DNA of 62,078 nt from Amycolatopsis orientalis DSM 43388 (GTDB lineage Bacteria > Actinomycetota > Actinomycetes > Mycobacteriales > Pseudonocardiaceae): positions 1 to 62,078 of the forward strand of contig NZ_ASXG01000071.1 in assembly GCF_000411975.1 (NCBI RefSeq). The letters are read 5' to 3'. The notes beneath the pieces are model-generated. The model was given only the letters and a program-made list of their open reading frames with translations, did no database searches and was not told where the DNA came from. Made by a program: the position numbers and the translations under genes. This document shows positions 34,050 to 40,978 of this stretch, piece by piece (positions within the stretch are counted from its first letter, which is position 1; the number at the start of each line of letters is the position of its first letter).

Positions 34050-34356
34050 TCGCGGAACCGGCAGGCCCGGGGTTCCTCCCGAGCTCTTGCCTGACCGGCC
34101 GCTTCGTCCGGCAGCCGTTGCCTGCGACCAAGATTGCCTCCAGTCCTGGCCGGCAGGTACCGGCTGCCCGGGCTCGGCTCCCTGCCCCGATTCCGCGCGG
34201 CCCGGGTTGCGCGGCATCGAGGCAGCTCGGGTCGCCTGTCGGCGCGACCGGGTCCGTCGAGAGCACGACTTCGCTGGAACGAGCCTGGAAGGTCCGTCGG
34301 GGGACAGCCCAGGCTCGTTCTCGTGCGTGAACCGTGGGCAGGTGTTCAATGAGCCC
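34050..34356. other. Intergenic region with terminator-like repeat
   Basis: 307 bp without a supported gene. At 34277-34320 GAACGAGCCTGG is inverted as CCAGGCTCGTTC around a 20-nt loop, a probable terminator of the whiB7 unit. An open frame on the minus strand runs through the region but shows no family features. Confidence 0.6.
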
Positions 34357-35280
34357 GTGTCCGGACATACGCACGACCACATCGACTGGGCTGACCGGCT
34401 GGCTCTCCTCCGCGCAGCCGACACCCTCGACGCTCCCGCCCACGCCGCCATCGCCGCACGCCTGGCCGCGAAACTCCCCGCCAACCCGACGGTGCTCGAC
34501 CTAGGCTGCGGAGCCGGCGGCATGAGCACCCACTTCGCCCGCGCCTTGGCCGCCCAAAACGGCGGCACCATCGTCCTGGTCGACGCGACACCCGAACTCC
34601 TGCACGAGGCCGAGCGCACCGTACGCGCCGCCGCGCATCCGGGTAACGGCCATGCTGCGCTGCCTGGTGGCCATCCCGCGGCAGCCGACGCGATGGTCGA
34701 AGTCCGCGCGATCGTCGCCGACCTCGCCGACCAGGCTTTGCCCGACCTGCTGCCCGCCGCGGATCTCGTATGGGCATCACGCGTCGTGCATCACCTTCCG
34801 GATCAACAGGCCGCGATTGGCGCGCTTACCGCGATCGTGCGGCCGGGCGGCGTCGTCGCACTCGCCGAGGGCGGGTTGTCGTTTTCTTGCCTCCCTTGGG
34901 ATCTGGGACTCGGCCGACCCGGCTTGGAGGACCGGTTGCAAGCCGCGCAGGCGGAATGGTTCGTCGGGATGCGAGAGGGCATCGACGGCGCCGTGCCGAT
35001 GCCTTACGGCTGGCCAGTCGCGCTGGAACGCGCCGGTCTCGCCGAGGTCAGCTCCTTCAGCGCACTCGTGGACCACCCCGCGCCGGGCCCAGACGGGCTC
35101 GCTGACTACGTGCACCACCACCTTTCCCGTCTCGCCACCCACGGCGCAGACCATCTCTCGGACGAAGACCGCGCGACACTGGCCGCCCTGCTGGACCCGG
35201 GCAGCCCCCACTACCTCGGCAACCGCCGAGACCTCTTCCTGCTCGGCGCGCGCACCGTCCACCACGGACGCCGACCATGA
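34357..35280 (+). CDS. Class I SAM-dependent methyltransferase
   Basis: 307 residues. VLDLGCGAGGMSTHFA is motif I (SAM binding), ATPELLHEAERT carries the acidic motif II region, and LVWASRVVHHLPD is the motif IV region of UbiE/Methyltransf_25-type enzymes. The substrate is unknown. GTG 34357 is chosen as the start nearest the domain; in-frame GTGs further upstream are possible. It overlaps the following small zinc-ribbon gene (ATGA), so the pair is an operon. Confidence 0.83.
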   Translation: MSGHTHDHIDWADRLALLRAADTLDAPAHAAIAARLAAKLPANPTVLDLGCGAGGMSTHFARALAAQNGGTIVLVDATPELLHEAERTVRAAAHPGNGHAALPGGHPAAADAMVEVRAIVADLADQALPDLLPAADLVWASRVVHHLPDQQAAIGALTAIVRPGGVVALAEGGLSFSCLPWDLGLGRPGLEDRLQAAQAEWFVGMREGIDGAVPMPYGWPVALERAGLAEVSSFSALVDHPAPGPDGLADYVHHHLSRLATHGADHLSDEDRATLAALLDPGSPHYLGNRRDLFLLGARTVHHGRRP

Positions 35281-35459
35281 CCGAGCCCGCCCCCACCTGC
35301 TCCCGGTGCGGCCGAGCACGCGCCACCGAAACCGACCCGCTCGCGGCCCTGGCCTGGGTAAGCACCAAGGAAAACGGCGACCAGCGCTGGCTCTGCCCAG
35401 ACTGCGCGCGCAACCACGTTAGGGACATCGAAGGCAAGCTGCCCGACGAGTACTGGTAG
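35277..35459 (+). CDS. Small zinc-ribbon protein
   Basis: 60 residues with two Cys pairs, Cys8-x2-Cys11 (CSRCG) and Cys40-x2-Cys43 (CPDC), forming a rubredoxin-like zinc knuckle. The middle contains STKENGDQRWLCPDCARNHV and the end is acidic (DEYW). Translationally coupled to the methyltransferase (ATGA overlap). Function unknown; it could be a partner of that enzyme or a general nucleic-acid-associated protein. Confidence 0.75.
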   Translation: MTEPAPTCSRCGRARATETDPLAALAWVSTKENGDQRWLCPDCARNHVRDIEGKLPDEYW

Positions 35460-35585
35460 CCAGTCCGCGTCGCGTACGTAGGGAAACCCAGCACTGCGCC
35501 GCTCGATGATCCCCGCGACGCAGTGCTGGGTTTGCCCAGCTGCGCACTGAGATGGCTGCACCACGACGAGAAGCCCCTCTACGGC

Positions 35586-35797
35586 CCGCGAGCGGAACCG
35601 GCGCTGCCCCGCGAATGGAACCGGTGCTGTCTTGCGAGCGGAACCGGTGCTGCCCCGCGAGCGGAACCGGTGCTGCCTCGCGAGCGGAACCGGTGCTGCC
35701 TCGCGAATGGAACGGTGCTGCCTCGCGAGCGGAACCGGCGCGGCCTCGCGAATGGAACGGTGCTGCCTCGCGAGCGGAACCGGCGCGGCCTCGCGAA
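35586..35797. repeat. Tandem array of a 23-bp repeat, nine copies
   Basis: The unit is close to CGCGAGCGGAACCGGTGCTG plus CCT and repeats nine times, with variants (AATGG for AGCGG, GCGCGG for GTGCTG). Copies 6-7 and 8-9 form an exact 45-bp duplication in which one unit has lost a base. 23 bp is not a multiple of three, so the array is unlikely to be coding. The whole interval 35460-36039 has no other supported gene. Confidence 0.85.
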
Positions 35798-36039
35798 CGA
35801 GGCCCGCCGCAGTCTGCGATCGGAGTTGGCCGGGCCAGTGCCAGTAGCTACTCGCCGGATGCCGACGACTGCGCCACTCCTCGGAAGCGCGTAACCACTC
35901 TCCGGCCACGACTCCGTGGCGTGCGGTTCAAGACGCCCCTCGCGACCATTCGTGCGATGACATCCTGATGCATGGCGACGCTTTCCCCGCAGAGCCCGAT
36001 GAGAGCCCGGTTTCCGCAGCGCCTTTCCTCAGATTCGGA

Positions 36040-36978
36040 TCATGCGGCATTCCCTGTCTTGTAGACCGCGCGCACTTTGGGGCGGGGTGTGCGCGCCGCG
36101 TGGCGGTAGGCGTTCAGGAGTTCTGTGCTCATCTCCTCCGGAGATTCCCGGAGTTGGCGTGGGGTGCACCGAAACAGCACGGTGCCGGTCGCGGCCAAGG
36201 CCAGGTGGCTGAAATCTTCGGGGCCTGCTGAGGTGCGGTAGCGCCAGGCCAGGCCGATTTCGTCCCACCACGCGTCCGCGGTGCCTAGCCGGCGGCCGCG
36301 GCGGTCGCAGACTGCGACGTTCCATTGCGGGGTGGGCAGCGGGGTTCGCTGGAGGACCCGGAGGGCTTGTCCGTGCGCGAAGGTTTCTTGGTCGTCGAGG
36401 TTGCGCAGGACTGTCCGTACGGCTGCCGAGCCGCGCTGGTTGCCGGTGTTCAGTACGGTCGTCAGCTCGGCGCGGTCCGCTAATCCCCAATACAGCGGCA
36501 GCGAAACCAGTCTTGCGATCTCGTCCGGATCGTTTTCCCGCCGGGCAAGGTCCAAGGCGGCGCGGGCGGCGCTGGCGTAGGGCAGGCCGTCGATCAGGAT
36601 CGCTTTGGGCATTCGGGCGGTGCGGTAGGTAATGACGCTCGGTTCGTTGGCCGGCCTTCGGTTGTGCGGCACCAGAAGATGGATCTCCGGAGTCCGCGGA
36701 TGGCTGATTCCGTGCGCGCACAACGCATCCGTGCCCGTGATGACGGTTCCGGGACCGAACCGGGCAACGGCTGCGTGCAGGAGTTCTTCTCGGCTCGGAG
36801 GTTTGTCGTGCACGAGGTACACGCCGGAGTACACCTGTCGCCACGGTCCGCCCGGGCCGGAGAGCTGGGCGGCTCTTCGGTCGGAGATTCCGGCGACGCG
36901 CAGGTGCCGGCGATGGAGTACGCCGTGCGAAACGTAGTCACCGAAAGCGAGCGAGTCAGTGCTTGTGGTAGTCGTCAT
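36040..36978 (-). CDS. AbiEi-like antitoxin/endonuclease-fold protein, orphan
   Basis: 312 residues. The N-terminal 55 residues form a HTH-like AbiEi_4 domain (HRRHLRVAGISDRRAAQL, PWRQVYSGVYLVHD). The middle (TGTDALCAHGI, HLLVPHNRRP) fits type IV antitoxins. The C-terminus (LGTADAWWDEIGLAWRY ... GTVLFRCTPRQLRESPEEM) resembles a DUF559/VSR-like fold, but the internal E-x-D catalytic residues are not evident. No AbiEii toxin gene is adjacent. DnaA-box-like sequences lie just upstream of the ATG. Confidence 0.7.
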   Translation of the reverse strand: MTTTTSTDSLAFGDYVSHGVLHRRHLRVAGISDRRAAQLSGPGGPWRQVYSGVYLVHDKPPSREELLHAAVARFGPGTVITGTDALCAHGISHPRTPEIHLLVPHNRRPANEPSVITYRTARMPKAILIDGLPYASAARAALDLARRENDPDEIARLVSLPLYWGLADRAELTTVLNTGNQRGSAAVRTVLRNLDDQETFAHGQALRVLQRTPLPTPQWNVAVCDRRGRRLGTADAWWDEIGLAWRYRTSAGPEDFSHLALAATGTVLFRCTPRQLRESPEEMSTELLNAYRHAARTPRPKVRAVYKTGNAA

Positions 36979-37028
36979 GTCTTGAGAATGACGCCTTGAT
37001 CAACTGCGCGGAACGACCCCGCGCAATC

Positions 37029-37067
37029 TGTGGACAACTCCGCGTTGTTGTCCTTCCTTGTGGATAA
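37029..37067. promoter_or_regulatory. Pair of DnaA boxes
   Basis: TGTGGACAA (37029-37037, complement of TTGTCCACA, the preferred Streptomyces DnaA box) and TGTGGATAA (37059-37067, complement of TTATCCACA, the E. coli consensus) lie 30 bp apart in the same orientation. They sit upstream of the AbiEi-like gene and directly after the ABC1-kinase stop. Confidence 0.65.
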
Positions 37068-37068
37068 C

Positions 37069-38412
37069 TCAGGCGGCGAACCCGGGCTGCCAGCGTTCCA
37101 CGATGCCGCGAGCGGGGATTTCGGCGTCGAGTTGGCAGAGAATGCCCGTCGAGCCCGCCGTGACCCGGTGGATCATCAGGTACTCCGGCGGCAGGTTCAG
37201 CGAGCGGCCGACGTGGAAGTCGTTGCTGCGCGAATCGCCGACGCGGCCCGCCTGTCGTTGCATCCAGCGGCGCGTGAAGTGGAACGTCGGCTCGGCCAGC
37301 GGCTCGGTGAACGGCGCGAGATAGGCCAGCACCTCGTCCGCTTCCAGCGGAGAATCTGCCCGCACGAAACGGTTTTCGCGCAACAACCGCATCAGTTCCT
37401 CGGAGTGGCCGTCCAGGGCGAGCCGAGTGATCTCGCCCAAATGCCGCGGGATTCCGTGCGGCAGCTTCGCGACACCGCCGAAGTCGATCACGCACAGCCT
37501 GCCGTCGCTGGTGAGCATGAAGTTGCCGGGATGCGGGTCGGAGTGCAGCAGGTGCGCCCGCGCCGGAGACGAGTAGTGGAACTCCGCGAGCAGCCGGCCG
37601 CAGAGGTTGCGGGTGGCCGGATCGCCGTCCGAGATGATCTTGGCCAGCGGGGTTCCGGTGGCCCATTCGCTGACCACGACCTTCGGTGCGCTCGCCACGA
37701 CGCGCGGGATCAGGAACTCGGGGTCGCCCTCGAACGCTTTCGCGAACGCGCGCTGGTTGTCGGCTTCGGCGAGGTAGTCGAGTTCCTCGTCCATCCGCTC
37801 GGCCAGCTCCGCGAGCAGCGGTTTCACGTCGGTTCCGGGCACGAACGCCTGGAACAGCCTGCTGAAGCGCTGCAACTGGCGCAGGTCGCTGCGCAGCGCC
37901 TCGTCCGCGCCCGGGTACTGGACCTTGACCGCGACTTCGCGACCGTCGTGCCAGGTCGCGCGGTGCACCTGGCCGATGCTCGCCGAGGCGGCCGGCTCGT
38001 CGTCGAAGTGCGCGAACCGTCCGACCCAGGATCGGCCCAGCTGCTCAGCGAGGACGCGGTGGGTCTGGCGGGCAGGCATCGGCGGCGCGGCCGACTGCAG
38101 CTTCGTGAGCGCCTCTCGGTACGGCTGTGCCATGTCATCCGGCACGGCGGCCTCGAACACGCTCAGTGCCTGGCCGAACTTCATCGCGCCGCCCTTGAGC
38201 GTGCCCAGCACCTCGAACAGCTGCTCCGCGGCCTTGGCCGAGAGCGTCGCGCTCACCTGCTCAGCGCTCTGCCCCGCCAGCCGCTTGCCCCAGCCGCCCA
38301 CGGCTCGTCCAGCGATCCCGAGCGGAAGGCTGGCCAGCTTCGCCGTACGGGCGGCACCGCGGCGGGGCATGGCGGAATCGCGGTCTCCGGTGCGGTCGCG
38401 AAAGTCGGTCAC
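37069..38412 (-). CDS. ABC1/UbiB-family atypical kinase
   Basis: 447 residues. The hallmark K-x-G-Q motif is GGAMKFGQALS, the Ala-rich nucleotide loop is AASASIGQVHRA, AVKVQYPG holds the ATP-contacting Lys, and LLHSDPHPGNF and VIDFGG are the catalytic and metal loops. ABC1 (ADCK/UbiB) proteins are atypical kinase/ATPases tied to isoprenoid-lipid or quinone metabolism. The GTG is at 38412. It follows the ThiF-like gene in the same direction and corresponds in context to Rv3197 (from memory). Confidence 0.9.
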   Translation of the reverse strand: MTDFRDRTGDRDSAMPRRGAARTAKLASLPLGIAGRAVGGWGKRLAGQSAEQVSATLSAKAAEQLFEVLGTLKGGAMKFGQALSVFEAAVPDDMAQPYREALTKLQSAAPPMPARQTHRVLAEQLGRSWVGRFAHFDDEPAASASIGQVHRATWHDGREVAVKVQYPGADEALRSDLRQLQRFSRLFQAFVPGTDVKPLLAELAERMDEELDYLAEADNQRAFAKAFEGDPEFLIPRVVASAPKVVVSEWATGTPLAKIISDGDPATRNLCGRLLAEFHYSSPARAHLLHSDPHPGNFMLTSDGRLCVIDFGGVAKLPHGIPRHLGEITRLALDGHSEELMRLLRENRFVRADSPLEADEVLAYLAPFTEPLAEPTFHFTRRWMQRQAGRVGDSRSNDFHVGRSLNLPPEYLMIHRVTAGSTGILCQLDAEIPARGIVERWQPGFAA

Positions 38413-38473
38413 TCTCCGATTCTGCCTTGGCGAGCGCGACGCCCGCAGCCTGCTGACGGCACCCAGGTGTGTC

Positions 38474-39550
38474 CTACGTCTCCTGCAGCACCTCCTCGGG
38501 AGCCTCTTCCGGACCTTCCTCGACGGGGACCGGTGCTCCGCAGCCGCAGTCCGGGTGCGGTTCCCAGTCCCGGCGGTGCACTTTCCCGTCGAAGTTGTCG
38601 ATCTCCAGCGTCGCGTTCCAGGTCGGCGGCGGCGTTTCGCTCGGAGACAGCAGCCGCATCGCCTGCGCGACGGCGAGCGAGGCGCACGCGTGCACCGCGC
38701 CGAGATCAGCCCGCGGAATCCGGCCGACCAGCTGCGTCGCGATCCGTGGCCACGACAGATCCTCGTCGGTCCGGTGCAGGTCACAGCAGCGGAGGCAGGC
38801 GCTGCGGCCAGGCACCACGAGCGGCCCGACGATGCCCGTGCCCTCGCACACCCGGACCGGCAGGTGCGAGGTGGCCGAGTCGACCAGTTCGGCCACCTCT
38901 TCGGGTGGCGGGACGAGGGTGTCGGTGAGCAGCACGAGGTCGGGGAGGCGGCGCTGGTTGCGGGCGGTGATGACGTCCGGCGCGACTCGAGCGACGACGG
39001 TCCGGATCGCGCGCTGCCTGGGCTGGCCCAGCTCCGCGGGGGTGAACCCGGAACCGAGATCGGCTTCGGTGACGGTGCCGGACGCGCGGATGTCGAGGTG
39101 CCCGACTCCGGACGTCGCGAGTAGCGCGGCGACGGCCACGGCGATCCGCCCGCTGCCGTGGACCGCGATGAGGCTTTGGGCACGACGATCGGTGAGCGCT
39201 GGCTGATAGTGCCGGGCACGCAGCGACCACAAGCCGGTCTCAACCCGTTTCGCGTTCTTCTTCGCCGCTTCGGTGACCAAACCGAGCGCGGCCAGTTGTT
39301 TGAGCAGCAGATGGAACTGGTCGCGGTGTTCGCCTACAGCGAGCAGGACATCCTCGAGCCCGCGCCGGCCGTCGAGCCTGCGGACGTTGTCGACGATCGC
39401 CGGCGGCAGGCCGTTGGCGATGATGCCGTGACGGGGGTCGAGGCCGAACTGGATCTCGTTGTCGTCGCGTTCGAGCACGTGGATGCCCGGAAGCAACGTC
39501 GGGTACGCCGGGAGGAGCACGTCCGGCGGCGGAACACTGGACAGGGTCAT
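38474..39550 (-). CDS. ThiF/TOMM-type E1-like adenylyltransferase homologue
   Basis: 358 residues. It has an N-terminal winged-helix-like leader region (IQFGLDPRHGIIANGLPPAI), as in TOMM ocin-ThiF-like proteins, then a Rossmann-like segment (SLIAVHGSGRIAVAVAALLA) with a loose GxG motif. Zinc ligands are in ACLRCCDLHR and DCGCGAP. It has no YcaO partner or precursor peptide nearby, so a RiPP role is doubtful. The ATG at 39550 is preferred; an alternative lies at 39580. It appears to be the equivalent of Rv3196 (from memory). Confidence 0.78.
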   Translation of the reverse strand: MTLSSVPPPDVLLPAYPTLLPGIHVLERDDNEIQFGLDPRHGIIANGLPPAIVDNVRRLDGRRGLEDVLLAVGEHRDQFHLLLKQLAALGLVTEAAKKNAKRVETGLWSLRARHYQPALTDRRAQSLIAVHGSGRIAVAVAALLATSGVGHLDIRASGTVTEADLGSGFTPAELGQPRQRAIRTVVARVAPDVITARNQRRLPDLVLLTDTLVPPPEEVAELVDSATSHLPVRVCEGTGIVGPLVVPGRSACLRCCDLHRTDEDLSWPRIATQLVGRIPRADLGAVHACASLAVAQAMRLLSPSETPPPTWNATLEIDNFDGKVHRRDWEPHPDCGCGAPVPVEEGPEEAPEEVLQET

Positions 39551-39599
39551 GCGGTCAGCTTGGCAGCTCCGGAACTCCACTCATGGGTGAGAAGCTGAG

Positions 39600-39629
39600 T
39601 TGTCCACAGGGAAATCTTGTTGTGGACAA
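39600..39629. promoter_or_regulatory. Inverted pair of perfect DnaA boxes
   Basis: TTGTCCACA (39600-39608) and its complement TGTGGACAA (39621-39629) face each other across 12 bp in the divergent promoter region between the ThiF-like gene and the metallopeptidase gene. Both match the actinobacterial DnaA consensus at all nine positions. Confidence 0.7.
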
Positions 39630-39688
39630 GTCTGGGCTGTGACCTTTCGGCGCTCCAAGTTGTCGGTGCTGAGCCTTACCGTTGTCGA

Positions 39689-40276
39689 GTGGTCGAAGCA
39701 CGGATGCCCTCCCTGAGAGGCAGGGGCGAGAAAGCCCCGTCGGACACTTCTCAACACAAGGTCGAGGTGCGGCGCAGCCAGCGCAGGCACCGGACGGTCA
39801 CCGCGTACTGGAATGACGACACCCTGGTCGTCCTCATCCCGGCACGGATGACGCGCGAAGAAGAGAAACACTGGGTCGCGGAGATGGAGCGCAGGCTGCT
39901 GCGCTCAGGAGGACGGAAGACAGCGCCGCCCAAGGCGTCGGACGCGGCGTTGCTGGCGCGCTGTGCCGTGCTCGGGGCGAAGTACCTGGACGGCAAAGCG
40001 TTGCCGGCCAGCGTGCGATGGGTGCCGCCGATGCGGACCAGGTGGGCGTCGTGCACGCCGGTGGACGCGACCATCCGGGTCAGCGACCGGCTCCAGCGGG
40101 TGCCGCAATGGGTGCTGGACTACGTGCTGGTCCACGAGCTGGCGCACCTGCGGGAGCCGGGGCACGACGCGGCGTTCTGGGCGCTGGTGAACCGGTATCC
40201 GAAGACGGAACGGGCGATCGGGTACCTGGAAGGGCTTTCGGCGGCGGCTGGGTGGGGGATTTCGGAGGAGGACTGA
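39689..40276 (+). CDS. YgjP/M48-like zinc metallopeptidase (DUF45)
   Basis: 195 residues. The zinc site is VLVHELAHLREPGHDAAFWA: H-E-x-x-H with a third His in the H-x-x-x-F-W segment, as in the YgjP/WLM group. TRWASCTPVDATIRVS is the other conserved family block. A basic N-terminus (EVRRSQRRHRTVTAYW) precedes it. The GTG at 39689 is chosen; an ATG lies 15 bp downstream. It is divergent from the ThiF-like gene across the DnaA-box pair. The substrate is unknown. Confidence 0.85.
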   Translation: MVEARMPSLRGRGEKAPSDTSQHKVEVRRSQRRHRTVTAYWNDDTLVVLIPARMTREEEKHWVAEMERRLLRSGGRKTAPPKASDAALLARCAVLGAKYLDGKALPASVRWVPPMRTRWASCTPVDATIRVSDRLQRVPQWVLDYVLVHELAHLREPGHDAAFWALVNRYPKTERAIGYLEGLSAAAGWGISEED

Positions 40277-40429
40277 GTTGGTGGCCTGCCCGGCTGCCTC
40301 GGGGAGGGGTGGCTGGGGGAGTGGGGTCTGCTGGGCGGGTGAGGAGAAGCGGGGGATGGGCTGGCGGCTGTGGTGGGTTTCGCCGTGGGAGGGAGCTGGT
40401 GGGCAGGCCGGGGGCCACTTGAGGAGGGG

Positions 40430-40830
40430 CGCGTGGGCGGTCGCGGCTGGGAGGAGCCGCGTGCGGGCCTGGTGGGGCAAGCCGCGGAAGGTAGCTGCTC
40501 GTGGGGTGTGGTCGAGGGTCGTGGCTGGGAGGAGCCGCGTGGGGTGCTGGTGGGAGAAGCTGCGGAAAGGTAGTTGCTCGCGAGGTGCGGTGGACGGGCG
40601 TGGCAGCGAGGAGCCGCGAGAGGTGCGGGTGGGAGAAGCCGCGCAAGGTAGCTGCTCGCGAGGTGTGGTGAAGGACCGTGGTGGGGCGAGGTCGTGGCTG
40701 GGAGGAGCTGCGTCAGGTCGTAATGAGAGACGTCGCGGAAGGTAGCCGCTCGCGAGGTGCGGGTGGAGGCCGTGGGTGGAGTCGTGCGGAGGCAGTGGCT
40801 GGGAAGAGCTGCGGGAGGCAGGGGCGGATG
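40430..40830. repeat. Degenerate long tandem repeat (about 78 bp period)
   Basis: GTGGCTGGGAGGAGCYGCG and GCGGAAGGTAGCTGCTCGCG blocks recur about five times with a period of 78-79 bp and a longer last interval. The 702-bp gap 40277-40978 contains no other supported gene. Frames through it give only Pro/Arg-rich repeats of low credibility. Confidence 0.75.
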
Positions 40831-40978
40831 GACCGTGTGGAAGGAACCTGCGTGGGGAGCGCGGGCAGTGAGTCCTGGGCGGATGTTGGCTGCACAAACG
40901 CCGCGCGGACCGGCTCAACCAGGTGAGACGGTCCGCGCGGGGATCTAGACGGGCGGGGTGGGAGACGACCAGGCGGTC

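Noticed and set aside
35586..35797. 23-bp array considered as a CRISPR
   Set aside because: The repeats are directly contiguous with no unique spacers and there are no cas genes in the window.
35211..35909. Minus-strand ORF with repeated REAAPVPLARQHRS
   Set aside because: It arises from the 23-bp array; the frame changes within the array and runs antisense through the zinc-ribbon gene.
36040..36978. Complete type IV AbiE toxin-antitoxin pair
   Set aside because: No AbiEii nucleotidyltransferase gene is adjacent; the neighbouring gene encodes an ABC1 kinase.
38474..39550. RiPP (thiazole/oxazole) biosynthesis cluster around the ThiF-like gene
   Set aside because: There is no YcaO, dehydrogenase or precursor peptide candidate nearby, and the gene neighbours match a conserved housekeeping-type block.
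39905..40918. Pro/Ser/Arg-rich minus-strand ORF with 26-residue repeats
   Set aside because: The repeats reflect the 78-bp DNA repeat. It overlaps the metallopeptidase gene and shows no signal, domain or ribosome site; treated as non-coding repeat.
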